A DNA stretch of 64,000 bases from Maridesulfovibrio sp. GTDB lineage: Bacteria; Desulfobacterota; Desulfovibrionia; Desulfovibrionales; Desulfovibrionaceae. The translations under genes and the position numbers were made by a program. Shown piece after piece: positions 26,635 to 34,960 of this stretch (within the stretch, counting starts at the first letter, position 1; each line of letters begins with the position of its first letter). Where the stretch lies: the NCBI RefSeq assembly GCF_963666665.1, contig NZ_OY762999.1, forward strand, positions 4,258,001-4,322,000, given 5' to 3'. A model generated the notes under the pieces. That model was not told the origin of the DNA, made no database searches, and saw nothing but the letters and a program-made list of their open reading frames with translations.

Positions 26635-27714
26635 GTGTCCCTGCTCTTTAAGGCTCAGAAAATTCTCAGCCCCGTTCTCGCGCCTTTTTCGAAAGGATAT
26701 GGTGCGGTTATGGCTCGCCGTGCGGAAAAATATGCGCAGGGGGAATATGAGCGTTTTCGTCCTGAATGCCCGTGTATTTCCATAGGCAATATTGGGTCCG
26801 GGGGAAGCGGTAAAACTCCTGTGGCGGATTGGTTGCTTAAGTGGGCGGAGCGGGAAGGTTTGTTGACAGTGCTGCTGACCCGTGGTTATGGGGCCAAGCC
26901 TGCGCATTTGCCGTATCTGGTGAATCGGCTTAGTCCGGTTGGTGAGGCCGGGGATGAGCCGTTCATGCTGGCAAACGGCAATCCGCAGGCGAAGATTGTG
27001 GTTGATCCTGTGCGTAAACGTTCCGGTGATTGGGCTACGAAGGAATTTAAACCGCAATTGATGCTGCTTGATGACGGTTTCCAGCACATGGCTGTTGAGC
27101 GAGATCTTGATTTCGTGCTGCTTACACCGGATGATTTTACAACAGGCTGGGATAAGGTCATTCCTCGGGGCACATGGCGGGAAAGTAAGCAGGCATTGCA
27201 ACGGGCGGATGTTTTTTTTGTGAAGAGCGGCCCGGAAGCTTTCCGGCGGATGCATTGGTTGATACAGGAAAAGCTGGCGAAGTTCGGGAATCCCGTATTT
27301 CAGTTTGAGCTTAAAGCCAAAGGCCTCAAACTCCTTGGCGAAGGGGAGCGGTTTGATTTCGGTAGCGATAAATATCTGCTCTTTGCGGGGATCGGTAAGC
27401 CGGAGATCCTGCGCACGGATGCAGAAAAATACATGGGCTGCGTGCCGGAAGAATTTATAATTTTCAAGGATCACCATGCTTACACTGTGCAGGATGTGGA
27501 AATGATCCGTAGGAAAGCGGCGGCAGCGGGTGTTAAGCGGATTATCTGCACCCCCAAAGACGCTGTGAAACTGACTAAACTCGGGTGTGAAGACTTTTAC
27601 GTAATTGATTTGGAAGTGGAATTTAGAGAAGCCATATTTTTTGACGATACAAAAGAAGCTCCCTTCGATAAGTGGTGGAATAAACAAAGATTAACCGATG
27701 CGTTTAAGGTGTAA
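26635..27714 (+). CDS. lpxK: tetraacyldisaccharide 4'-kinase
   Basis: 359 residues. Phosphorylates the 4' position of the lipid A precursor disaccharide at the inner membrane. The P-loop lies early (GNIGSGGSGKTPVADWLL) and the family blocks LLTRGYGAKP, DEPFMLA, LMLLDDGFQHMAVERDLDFVLL and FKDHHAYT are clear. The start is GTG at 26635, six bases after AAGGAG. Presence of lpxK implies a lipopolysaccharide outer membrane. The ribonuclease R gene follows after a 132-base spacer that carries a GC-rich palindromic element. Confidence 0.96.
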   Translation: MSLLFKAQKILSPVLAPFSKGYGAVMARRAEKYAQGEYERFRPECPCISIGNIGSGGSGKTPVADWLLKWAEREGLLTVLLTRGYGAKPAHLPYLVNRLSPVGEAGDEPFMLANGNPQAKIVVDPVRKRSGDWATKEFKPQLMLLDDGFQHMAVERDLDFVLLTPDDFTTGWDKVIPRGTWRESKQALQRADVFFVKSGPEAFRRMHWLIQEKLAKFGNPVFQFELKAKGLKLLGEGERFDFGSDKYLLFAGIGKPEILRTDAEKYMGCVPEEFIIFKDHHAYTVQDVEMIRRKAAAAGVKRIICTPKDAVKLTKLGCEDFYVIDLEVEFREAIFFDDTKEAPFDKWWNKQRLTDAFKV

Positions 27715-27768
27715 AACGTATAGATATTCAAGTTAAAAACGGCCCAAAACTATTAAAAGTTTATTTGG

Positions 27769-27813
27769 ACCCCGGGGGCCGCCGGAGGCGAAGCGAAATA
27801 ATTAAAAAAAGCG
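27769..27813. repeat. GC-rich palindromic element between lpxK and rnr
   Basis: A run of short palindromes in an otherwise AT-rich spacer: CCCCGGGG with an extra GCC, then GCCGCCGGAGGC, then after an A-run GCGCGATAGCGC. It resembles the REP-like intergenic elements found in many bacterial genomes, but only one copy is visible in this window. Confidence 0.4.
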
Positions 27814-27846
27814 CGATAGCGCATCAAATATTTCAGGAATATAAAA

Positions 27847-30087
27847 ATGGGAAAAAAAAGAAAATCGATAAATCCCGGTATGATCAAGCCTTATGAGGCA
27901 ATGAATGTTTTCAAGCAAAGCCGCAAGCCTTTGGCTGTGGGCGAGTTGGAGAAAAGACTCGGACTGACCAAGCGGCACCGTAAATTCGTTAAAGATATAC
28001 TGAAAGACCTTGTCCGCGAAGGCAAAATCATCAAGATCGGCAGCGCTTACGGCGTTGTTGAGAAAATGAATCTGGTTACCGGTAAATTGCAGGTTCAACG
28101 TTCCGGTGCTGCCTTTTTGATTCCGGACGATAAGAAACGCCAGGATATTTATATCCACACCAAGAACCTGCGCGATGCATGGCATGGCGACAGGGTCACC
28201 GTAGCAATTACCGGCTCGCACTGGGGCGGTAAACGTGAAGAAGGGCGCGTGGTTCGGGTGCTTGAGCGTGGCAAGCAGGTCTTCCCGGTACGTGTGATCC
28301 GGCCCATGGGCGGAACTGCGCTTCTTTGCCATCCTACAGATCCTAGATTGGATTTCGGTATTGTGGTGGAACCTGATGAAGCCGTAGTTAATGAGCCTGT
28401 ACTGGATGATAACGGAAGAGAGATTTATCCTGCTGAATCAGTTGATACGGAAGTGGATTTCACACGAGTATCAAGAGGCGACATCCTGCTGGTGGCTCCC
28501 GGAGAGCAGATAAATCCTTCGCTTTGGGAAGGGCGCATCCTGAAAATGCTGGGCGATGAAGATGATGCCCTTGTTCAGGAAGCTATTGTTAAGGCTAACC
28601 ATGGTATTCCGACTGCTTTTCCGTCCAAGGTTCTGGCTTTGGCTGATGCCCTGCCTGATGAACCGGTGGAAGAAGATTTTGCTGATCGTGAAGATATGCG
28701 TGATATTTCTTTTGTGACTATCGACGGTGTGACCGCAAAAGACTTTGACGATGCTGTTTTCGTGGAAAAGACTGCTGGAGGTTATTTTTTGCGGGTGGCA
28801 ATTGCGGATGTCAGCCACTATGTGGCTATGGACTCACCGCTGGATCGTGAGGCCTTGAAGCGCGGTAACTCCTATTATTTCCCCAAGTCCGTGGAGCCGA
28901 TGTTTCCAGAGGCTCTGAGTAACGGGCTGTGCAGTTTGAACCCGGACGTAAACCGTCTGGCTATGACCGCAACTATTGAGTTTGATAAGGATGGTGCCCC
29001 TGTAAAATCTTCTTTTGCCCCGGCGGTGATCAGGAGTCAGGGCCGTTTGACTTATGAACAGGTCTACAAGGGCGTTATTCTCGGTGAAAAAGAAGAGCAG
29101 GAAAGCCTCGGCGATTTGCTGCCCATGCTGAAGCTTTGCGAAGAGCTGGCCCGTAAAATTAACAGGCGACGCAATGCCCGGGGCAGTCTTGAGTTTGACC
29201 TGCCTGAACCGGAAATTCTTTTTAACTTGCAGGGACGGACTGTGGATATTCGTCCGCGTTGCCGTAACTTTGCGCACCAGATAGTTGAAGAATTTATGAT
29301 TGCTGCCAACGAGGCGGTGGCGGAATTTTTGACTGAAAAGGAAATCGGATGTCTGTACCGCGTACACCCCGGACCGGACGAAGAAAAACTTACCAACCTG
29401 TTCAAAGTGCTGCGCAAGATCGGGATCAGCAAGCAGATTCCTGATCCGGTAACTCCGCAGACCTTGCAGGCAGTGATTAAAGATTCCGAAGGCACGGATC
29501 AGGAGTATATTGTCAACCGGTTGCTGCTGCGTTCCATGAAGCAGGCCAAGTATGAGCCGGATAATGAAGGACACTTCGGACTGGCATCTGAATGCTACTG
29601 CCATTTTACTTCACCGATCAGGCGTTACGCCGACCTCGTGGTGCATCGGCTTTTGAAAGTTGCGTTGGGTGATGAGCATCAGGCGATTCCCGGACAGAAA
29701 CAATTGGGACGTATTGGTAATTCCATCAGCGGAACAGAGCGCACAGCCATGGAAGCAGAGCGCGAAATTCTCAAGCGGCTGACCATTATTTTCCTTAAGG
29801 ATAAGGTCGGCGAAGAATTTACCGGAGTAATTTCTTCTATTGCTGAATTCGGATTCTGGGTGGAATTTCAGGAGGTCATGGCCGAAGGTATGGTCCGCCT
29901 TTCATCGCTTGGTGATGACTACTACACCTTCTGGGCTGATCGTCAGATGATCGTCGGTGAGCGCACCGGACATGCATTCCGATTGGGACAGAAGATCACC
30001 GTGCGGCTGGAGTCAGTCAGCCTTGAATTGCTGGAAGCGAACCTTTCATTGGTCTCCGGCGCTGAAGACTACAAGAAGTTTGTCTAA
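27847..30087 (+). CDS. rnr: ribonuclease R
   Basis: 746 residues. Processive 3'-5' exoribonuclease of the RNB family, degrading structured RNA. The N-terminus has a winged helix (about 15-80: KPLAVGELEKRLGLTKRHRKFVKDIL), then cold-shock domains. The RNB catalytic domain carries the acidic cluster TIDGVTAKDFDDAVFVE with its metal-binding aspartates, ADVSHYV, and FTSPIRRYADLVVHR. A C-terminal S1 domain (EEFTGVISSIAEFGFWVEF) follows. It lacks the long basic tail of the Escherichia coli enzyme. A terminator follows directly. Confidence 0.97.
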   Translation: MGKKRKSINPGMIKPYEAMNVFKQSRKPLAVGELEKRLGLTKRHRKFVKDILKDLVREGKIIKIGSAYGVVEKMNLVTGKLQVQRSGAAFLIPDDKKRQDIYIHTKNLRDAWHGDRVTVAITGSHWGGKREEGRVVRVLERGKQVFPVRVIRPMGGTALLCHPTDPRLDFGIVVEPDEAVVNEPVLDDNGREIYPAESVDTEVDFTRVSRGDILLVAPGEQINPSLWEGRILKMLGDEDDALVQEAIVKANHGIPTAFPSKVLALADALPDEPVEEDFADREDMRDISFVTIDGVTAKDFDDAVFVEKTAGGYFLRVAIADVSHYVAMDSPLDREALKRGNSYYFPKSVEPMFPEALSNGLCSLNPDVNRLAMTATIEFDKDGAPVKSSFAPAVIRSQGRLTYEQVYKGVILGEKEEQESLGDLLPMLKLCEELARKINRRRNARGSLEFDLPEPEILFNLQGRTVDIRPRCRNFAHQIVEEFMIAANEAVAEFLTEKEIGCLYRVHPGPDEEKLTNLFKVLRKIGISKQIPDPVTPQTLQAVIKDSEGTDQEYIVNRLLLRSMKQAKYEPDNEGHFGLASECYCHFTSPIRRYADLVVHRLLKVALGDEHQAIPGQKQLGRIGNSISGTERTAMEAEREILKRLTIIFLKDKVGEEFTGVISSIAEFGFWVEFQEVMAEGMVRLSSLGDDYYTFWADRQMIVGERTGHAFRLGQKITVRLESVSLELLEANLSLVSGAEDYKKFV

Positions 30088-30089
30088 AT

Positions 30090-30127
30090 AAAAGCCCGCC
30101 CAATTGCTGATTGAGCGGGCTTTTTTA
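30090..30127 (+). terminator. terminator of rnr
   Basis: Stem AAGCCCGCCCAAT with ATTGAGCGGGCTT-type pairing (one mismatch near the loop), followed by six T residues right after the rnr stop. The symmetrical A-run could let it serve the opposite gene as well. Confidence 0.9.
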
Positions 30128-30149
30128 ATGTCGTGCAGTAATCTTAAAT

Positions 30150-30449
30150 TTAACGGGTGGCGATCTGTTCAATCCGGCGTGCAATTTTGCAGAACAGGGT
30201 CAGCTCGCATACTTTTTCGTCAATTTCACAGGCGTAGATGTCATCCGCCTCGGCAATCGCGTTCAAGGATTCATAAACCTTGACCAGTGTTTCCGGTGAG
30301 ATGCGTCCGCAAAGGTCAGTTATCATTTTTCTCAGTTCCATAGGGGCATCATCGAGCAATGACAATTCAACCCCGGCATCACCGAAGTCGAATTCAAAGT
30401 GCTCCACGTATTCAGTAGCCAGATTTTTCACAATCAAGTCATTACTCAT
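30150..30449 (-). CDS. hypothetical protein, 99 residues
   Basis: Small acidic, mostly helical cytoplasmic protein starting MSNDLIVKNLATEYVEHFEF; the ATG at 30449 is chosen because GGAG lies six bases upstream. The C-terminal half (IDEKVCELTLFCKIARRIEQ) has two cysteines but no recognised metal motif. It is divergent from the S24 repressor gene across a 160-base promoter region and convergent with rnr. I do not recognise a family. Confidence 0.7.
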   Translation of the reverse strand: MSNDLIVKNLATEYVEHFEFDFGDAGVELSLLDDAPMELRKMITDLCGRISPETLVKVYESLNAIAEADDIYACEIDEKVCELTLFCKIARRIEQIATR

Positions 30450-30611
30450 CAAGCTCTCCAAGGACTATATCCCCTAACTATTTGCATACGTTACTACAAA
30501 CGAATTTTTTTTGAAAGCTTTCTCTGTTTATAAAAATAGTTGCAATATCGAATTGTGAATGTTAACTATAGATGAACTTTTGCGTTAAACAGTTGTTAAT
30601 TTGAGGTGCCG

Positions 30612-31268
30612 ATGCAAGCTAAAGATTTCGATTCATTTTTTGAAAGACTGAAGGAACATACAGATATTTCCACTCAGGCCCAGCTGGCCCGTGAACTGGG
30701 AGTCGGCAGGGCGGCAGTCTCTCTTGTTAAAAAGAAAGGTGCAGTCCCTCCGCGTTGGATTCTTGAGCTTTCCGTGCGCTACAATCTCGATTCCACTTGG
30801 CTTGAGTCCGGTTTAGGTTCTCCGCGTCCGGAAGTTAATGCTATGGAATTTGCAGATGAATTTTCCCGTATTCCAAAGGTTGCAGCCCGCCTTTCCGCTG
30901 GGGGCGGATCATTTGAAACAGGCGGTGAAATTGAAGGCTTCTACGCCTTCCGCAAGGATTGGATTGGCGGCAAAGGAAACCCTTCCGATATGGTTTTAAT
31001 GGAAGTTTATGGCAACAGCATGGAGCCGGAATTAAAGGAAGGTGACATTGTTCTGTTGGACCAATCCCGTAAAGATATTCTTGCCGGTGGTATTTACGCT
31101 GTAGGTGTCGAAGATACTGTCATGGTTAAAAGGGTGGAAAAGCGCCCCGGTCAAGTTGTCCTGCATAGTGACAATAAAGATTATTCTCCTATTTATCTCG
31201 GTGGTGATGAGCTTGAGAATGTGCGTGTTCTTGGGCAGGTTGTCTGGGTTTCCCGCGAATATCATTAG
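30612..31268 (+). CDS. CI-like repressor with S24 peptidase domain
   Basis: 218 residues: an N-terminal helix-turn-helix of the phage CI-repressor type (STQAQLARELGVGRAAVSLVKKKGAVPPRWI) and a C-terminal S24/LexA-like domain. The catalytic serine is in YGNSMEPELKEGDIVLL and the lysine in TVMVKRVEK. An Ala-Gly-type cleavage site is not obvious near residues 80-95 (LSAGGG is a candidate). Such proteins regulate damage-induced or prophage-derived genes. No prophage is adjacent. GAGG lies just before ATG 30612; the GTG two codons earlier is an alternative. A terminator follows. Confidence 0.9.
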   Translation: MQAKDFDSFFERLKEHTDISTQAQLARELGVGRAAVSLVKKKGAVPPRWILELSVRYNLDSTWLESGLGSPRPEVNAMEFADEFSRIPKVAARLSAGGGSFETGGEIEGFYAFRKDWIGGKGNPSDMVLMEVYGNSMEPELKEGDIVLLDQSRKDILAGGIYAVGVEDTVMVKRVEKRPGQVVLHSDNKDYSPIYLGGDELENVRVLGQVVWVSREYH

Positions 31269-31291
31269 TTTTATTCAAATCTTGTTTTACA

Positions 31292-31317
31292 GGCCTCCCC
31301 TTGGGGAGGCTTTTTTT
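31292..31317 (+). terminator. terminator of the S24 repressor gene
   Basis: Stem GCCTCCC with GGGAGGC (tight loop CTTG), followed by seven T residues. Confidence 0.9.
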
Positions 31318-31484
31318 GTGCCTTGATTTAGTTGAAGTTAACTTAGCGTAAAGGTTTTGTTGTGTATTGTTTATTTTAAGTTGACACTGGTGTTTTGTTG
31401 TGATTAATTGAAGTCGTCACATGGCAAGGGCACGCCGGGAAGGCGGATTTCAATCCAGATGAATTCACGAAACAGGAGTCGGTC

Positions 31485-31652
31485 ATGCAGGAAAGATTTT
31501 GCAAATGCGGTAACAGGGTTATGGTCCAGTACCACAGCAAAAAGGACGAAGCATGGTTTATCCGTTTCTGGGTTATGGGGAACACTTTCGGCAAGACCAT
31601 TCGTGTCTGCCCGGTCTGCGGTTCTCCTCTCGATATAAATAGTCTCAAGTAA
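31485..31652 (+). CDS. 55-residue zinc-ribbon protein
   Basis: Very short gene with AGGAG seven bases before ATG 31485. The product begins MQERFCKCGNRVMVQYH and ends VCPVCGSPLDINSLK. The two cysteine pairs, CKC near residue 6 and CPVC near residue 42, separated by a mixed aromatic stretch (WFIRFWVMG), form a typical zinc-ribbon layout. Codon use and the ribosome site support a real gene. Function is unknown; similar ribbons act as nucleic-acid or protein-binding modules. Confidence 0.75.
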   Translation: MQERFCKCGNRVMVQYHSKKDEAWFIRFWVMGNTFGKTIRVCPVCGSPLDINSLK

Positions 31653-31998
31653 TTATTGCCGGACAGGGGCAGCTTTATGCTTTCTTGTCAGGGCTACAGT
31701 TGCAGTTCTTTTTGACTGCACAGATATATTTTTATTTTTCTGCAGGCTTCTCCCCTGTTGCCTGCCGGAAGACAGCACCGTCTCATCTACACACTTAATC
31801 CATCTCTCATCATGGCAGATTGTCCGTCGGGGGCAATCTGCCGCACCCTTTTTTCGATTTTCCCAATTTTAAAATTTATCTGAAAACAGTCGTTCTACGT
31901 CTGCACAAGGCCATCCAGTGCAGGCTGGACCGGAAGGCGGCAGGCTGGTACACACTTTGTGTTTCTCAGCTTTATGCTTGAATTTTCGGAGGTAAACA
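31653..31998 (+). other. intergenic region with a hairpin, no gene seen
   Basis: About 345 bases without a credible gene. It contains a 9-bp perfect stem, GGCAGATTG with CAATCTGCC (31814-31842), followed after five bases by CCCTTTTTT, which could terminate the zinc-ribbon transcript or a small RNA. The last 40 bases hold the ribosome site CGGAGG for the following gene. Confidence 0.45.
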
Positions 31999-32709
31999 AT
32001 GGGTGAATGGTTAGTAAATTTTCAGGGACGCAACCACTCAACAGCTATCAAGCTGAACTTCCTGTGGAAGCAAGATAATATATTCATAATGGATAACCAT
32101 CGTGCTGCCTTCTGGTGCTGGATGGAGAGTTTGAAGAAGGGTGAGAACCTGAACCTGTTCCATGTGGACCGCCATTTTGATGCTTTATTTTCAGCGCAGG
32201 ATTATTCTAATTTCCCACATGCAGATTTTGAGAATTTCGGGATCAATGAATACCTCGAGTGCGGATATGACAACGATTTTTTCGCCGTGACCCCACTGTT
32301 CCGCTGGGATAATTATCTTGGCCTTTTTATTGAAAAGTATGGGGAAAGAATCTCAAACTGGGCTTTTGCCACTCATGGTAAAGGTTCGGCTCCGCAATCA
32401 ATCCGTTATGCTGCCTACGAACCTTGGGAGTTTCCGGCAGCGCTTGGCGAATTGGAGGGCAACTGGATTTTTAACCTTGATCTGGATTATTTCTTCGGGC
32501 GCATGGCTGACGGGAAAATGAATCGGCTTTTCACCGATGAATATATTGAAGGCTGGGGAACTGAATTACGTAAGGCTCTAGATGGCGGTGTCATTAAAAA
32601 CCTGACCATAAGTCTCAGTCCGGAATGTGCTGCAGGCTGGGAAGGAGCCGAGAAAGCCTTGTCTGTTCTTAATCAGGGACTCGGAATAGACTTTTCCCTT
32701 CCTGAATAG
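31999..32709 (+). CDS. UPF0489-type, arginase-like protein
   Basis: 236 residues, cytoplasmic. Near residue 30 IFIMDNHRAAFWCW, then LFHVDRHFDALF gives a DxHxD motif, and in the second half IFNLDLDYFF gives a DxD motif. This pair is the metal-binding pattern of the arginase/deacetylase fold and fits my memory of UPF0489, now linked to peptide arginases that turn arginine into ornithine in ribosomal peptides. No precursor-peptide or maturation gene is visible nearby, so the substrate is open. CGGAGG precedes the ATG. A symmetric terminator follows. Confidence 0.6.
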   Translation: MGEWLVNFQGRNHSTAIKLNFLWKQDNIFIMDNHRAAFWCWMESLKKGENLNLFHVDRHFDALFSAQDYSNFPHADFENFGINEYLECGYDNDFFAVTPLFRWDNYLGLFIEKYGERISNWAFATHGKGSAPQSIRYAAYEPWEFPAALGELEGNWIFNLDLDYFFGRMADGKMNRLFTDEYIEGWGTELRKALDGGVIKNLTISLSPECAAGWEGAEKALSVLNQGLGIDFSLPE

Positions 32710-32728
32710 ATGTCTGTATATGGATTAG

Positions 32729-32768
32729 GAAAACCCCCGGTAATCTTTAAAGGATTACCGGGGGTTTT
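32729..32768. terminator. bidirectional terminator between convergent genes
   Basis: Stem AAAACCCCCGGTAATC with GATTACCGGGGGTTTT around a short A/T loop. It has T tracts on both strands and serves the UPF0489-type gene (plus) and the following hypothetical gene (minus). Confidence 0.9.
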
Positions 32769-32788
32769 GGATTTTATAGCAGGTTGGA

Positions 32789-33127
32789 TTAGTCTCTGTT
32801 CCAGACTTTGAATTTGTGGTTGGCAAAAAAGTCCGTGTAGAGTTCTTCCGCTTTTTCCTTGAATTTATCGTCATGCATGATCAGCACGCTCAGGGCTTCA
32901 TATTTGAAATAAGCAACAACATCATCCCAGTCTATTTCTTCGTTGTGGTCTTTATGTCGGAAGCCTTGCAGGCCCGGTTCTACCAGTTTCTGGGTCATGG
33001 GGTCGTCCACCCCGGCAGTTTTGAAAAAATCGCAGATTTCTTTTTTTACTTCTTCCGGCCAGTCTGTTTCACCAAGTGGGATAAGATCCTGAAATTTGTT
33101 CTCTTGACCTTTTTTCAAAATATACAT
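32789..33127 (-). CDS. hypothetical protein, 112 residues
   Basis: Small acidic cytoplasmic protein beginning MYILKKGQENKFQDLIPLGE, with a helical C-terminal half (YFKYEALSVLIMHDDKFKEKAEELYTDFF). GGAG lies six bases before the ATG. There is no signal peptide or known motif. It faces the UPF0489-type gene across a shared terminator. The upstream 277 bases to the next gene hold its promoter and nothing else I can identify. Confidence 0.7.
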   Translation of the reverse strand: MYILKKGQENKFQDLIPLGETDWPEEVKKEICDFFKTAGVDDPMTQKLVEPGLQGFRHKDHNEEIDWDDVVAYFKYEALSVLIMHDDKFKEKAEELYTDFFANHKFKVWNRD

Positions 33128-33404
33128 TCTAAACTCCGTATTTCAGTTTCCGTTTATTAAGTTTGATTATGGAGTAAAAACATTTGTTTTTCAAGATCCA
33201 CCGAGCATCCTAATTCTAAATTTAAGAAAGCTTGAAAGCCGATCGTAACACTTAAATTGCGGTTAATTGTAACCTTTATGTCATGTTTTGTGCGTTGGTT
33301 GTGCTATTGTCAGTTCAACAACACTTCATGCATCTTTCAAGAAAATGTACCAGCCTCTTCCCAGCAATGCCCCCGGTCATCCCTGACACCCAGGCCGGGG
33401 GCAT

Positions 33405-33986
33405 TCAGTCTTCAATTCTTATGAATCTGCCGATGATCTGACCTGTTGCCGGATTTGAAGGGGAGTCATCAAATTCAGTTTTCAAGAAAGTCAGTGCCGA
33501 ATAATCTGGTGAAAAAACAAGTGTCCTGATTTGAGAATTTCCGCCTCTTCCGTATTCTATAATATCTGTAATGTAGACAGTGTTTCCGGATATAGTCACT
33601 GACCTGCGTACTTCATTTTTATCCAGCATCCACGTTGATTCAAGATAGTCACCTGTCTTAGGAATAATATAGCTGTCGTAATGGCTTATTCGCTCTGTTT
33701 CTCCTGTTTCAATGTGGAGTTTGGCTTCAGCTGCAACCAGTTTTCCTTTGTAGTGGACAGTAACCTTTCCTTTAAAAGTTCCGGTGAAGCGGGCGTTGTT
33801 CTCCTCATTTATTTCTGCCTTATCTTGCGGGGCTGGCTGTTGAGTTGCTTCTTCTGTTTTAGCTCTTTCAGGAAATATTGCTTCGTAACGCGGACGTTTC
33901 AAATCTTTGAGATGATCGATATCCTGAGCAGTTGCAAAAGATGTCATTAAAAAGAGTATGCTTATAACAGCAATGAATGTTTTCAT
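33405..33986 (-). CDS. exported hypothetical protein
   Basis: 193 residues with a signal peptide (MKTFIAVISILFLMTSFATA, cleaved before QDI). The mature part has a proline- and glutamine-rich linker (about residues 45-65), then a beta-rich domain (FTGTFKGKVTVHYKGKLVAAEAKLHIETG) that looks like a lipocalin-type or periplasmic beta-barrel fold, but I cannot name the family. It is divergent from the lectin-domain gene. A hairpin (33367-33394) lies after its stop but has no T run. Confidence 0.75.
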   Translation of the reverse strand: MKTFIAVISILFLMTSFATAQDIDHLKDLKRPRYEAIFPERAKTEEATQQPAPQDKAEINEENNARFTGTFKGKVTVHYKGKLVAAEAKLHIETGETERISHYDSYIIPKTGDYLESTWMLDKNEVRRSVTISGNTVYITDIIEYGRGGNSQIRTLVFSPDYSALTFLKTEFDDSPSNPATGQIIGRFIRIED

Positions 33987-34065
33987 AATGAAACTCCATG
34001 GTTTTACTGACTGTTGTTTTGCGTTATGCTAGCAGTTGATAAAATCGTGAGTGGAGGATTAGTAT

Positions 34066-34527
34066 ATGGTTCGCATTGTTTTTGTTGTCATGTTGTTTTG
34101 TGCAGGTTTATTTGTTTGTGTACCCCATCTTCAGGCTGAAATGAAGATCACTCTTACTGATGGAAAGGTTATTGAGGTTCCGGTTTCTGAGGTTGATGTA
34201 AAGTCCATTGAGTACGTTGATCCTCAAGATCTGCAAGATGGTGCCATGCCTGATAAGGTTATCAGGGTACAGAGTGCAAAATACGGCAATATCAGTTTTG
34301 AGCTTGAGGGCGAGCTGGGATACAAACAGTATTTCTGCGACGCAAAAGAAGCATTGGTAAAGATGTGTGACGGTAAAAATAAGTGCAGGATCATTGTGGG
34401 GAATACTATTTGCGGTGACCCTTATCCCGGTAAGGGTAAGTATCTGTACGTTGAATATACCTGTGGTCAGAAGCTTAAAAGGGCAAAAAAATCTCAGACT
34501 GAGGCTATGCTCCTGAGCTGTCCTTAA
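34066..34527 (+). CDS. exported protein with SUEL-type lectin domain
   Basis: 153 residues with a signal peptide ending at LQA. After a short acidic region comes a domain that matches the pattern of the galactose/rhamnose-binding SUEL (Gal_lectin) family: IRVQSAKYGN, a cysteine, the KMCDGKNKCRIIVGN block, GDPYPGKGKYLYVEYTC. The conserved cysteines are largely kept. This family is best known from animals and is sporadic in bacteria. The protein is probably periplasmic or surface-exposed and may bind sugars. It is followed by a small membrane protein gene. Confidence 0.7.
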   Translation: MVRIVFVVMLFCAGLFVCVPHLQAEMKITLTDGKVIEVPVSEVDVKSIEYVDPQDLQDGAMPDKVIRVQSAKYGNISFELEGELGYKQYFCDAKEALVKMCDGKNKCRIIVGNTICGDPYPGKGKYLYVEYTCGQKLKRAKKSQTEAMLLSCP

Positions 34528-34607
34528 ATTAAGGACTCTTCCTCCGGTAGGATCGATTTTTGCTTGCAAGAGCAAAGGTGAAATTTATTCCTGCTGGAGG
34601 ATTGCGT

Positions 34608-34781
34608 ATGAGGAATACCCTTGCGCTGGGCTTGATCCTGCTCAGCGGCATGCTGCTTTTGAATTCAGGATATGATGTCTATCGGTGTTTTGTACCAAAA
34701 AAAATTGCGGAGCCGGTACCGGTAAGGCTGGTTCGTGTTGAAGGAAAAAATTGCCCTCTTTATTATCCTGAGGGACAGTAA
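34608..34781 (+). CDS. small single-pass membrane protein
   Basis: 57 residues from ATG 34608, seven bases after GGAGG. It begins MRNTLALGLILLSGMLLLNS, a membrane anchor or signal segment, then a short polar tail with two cysteines (CFVPKK, NCPLYYPEGQ). Longer upstream extension lacks a ribosome site. It lies 80 bases behind the lectin-domain gene, and both are closed by the terminator overlapping its stop codon, so co-expression is likely. Function unknown. Confidence 0.65.
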   Translation: MRNTLALGLILLSGMLLLNSGYDVYRCFVPKKIAEPVPVRLVRVEGKNCPLYYPEGQ

Positions 34782-34821
34782 GAAAACTCCCCTGCTGAAA
34801 TTCAGCAGGGGAGTTTTCTTA
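34781..34821 (+). terminator. terminator after the small membrane protein gene
   Basis: Long near-perfect stem AAGAAAACTCCCCTGCTGAA with its complement, overlapping the TAA stop, followed by TTTTCTTAC. It is symmetrical and may work on both strands. Confidence 0.88.
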
Positions 34822-34960
34822 CTTTAAAAGGGTAAATTTGCCGTTGTGCATTCGTTTCCATATATAGTATTTAGTCATGCTGTGTTCGAAACAGAGACGA
34901 AACCAAAAACAACCATTGTGTGGATCAACTTATTCTATTTCAGGATGATGGGTAAATAAT

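Noticed and set aside
26392..27687. 431-codon open frame opposite lpxK
   Set aside because: Antisense shadow over a well-supported lpxK; composition is not protein-like.
28834..29604. Open frame opposite rnr
   Set aside because: Lies over the conserved RNB domain; shadow.
30606..31268. S24 repressor as the SOS repressor LexA
   Set aside because: The N-terminal helix-turn-helix is CI-like and not LexA-like; annotated as CI-like repressor.
33367..33394. GC-rich hairpin after the exported protein gene at 33.4 kb
   Set aside because: Strong stem (AATGCCCCCGG with CCGGGGGCATT) but no T run on either strand; left uncalled.
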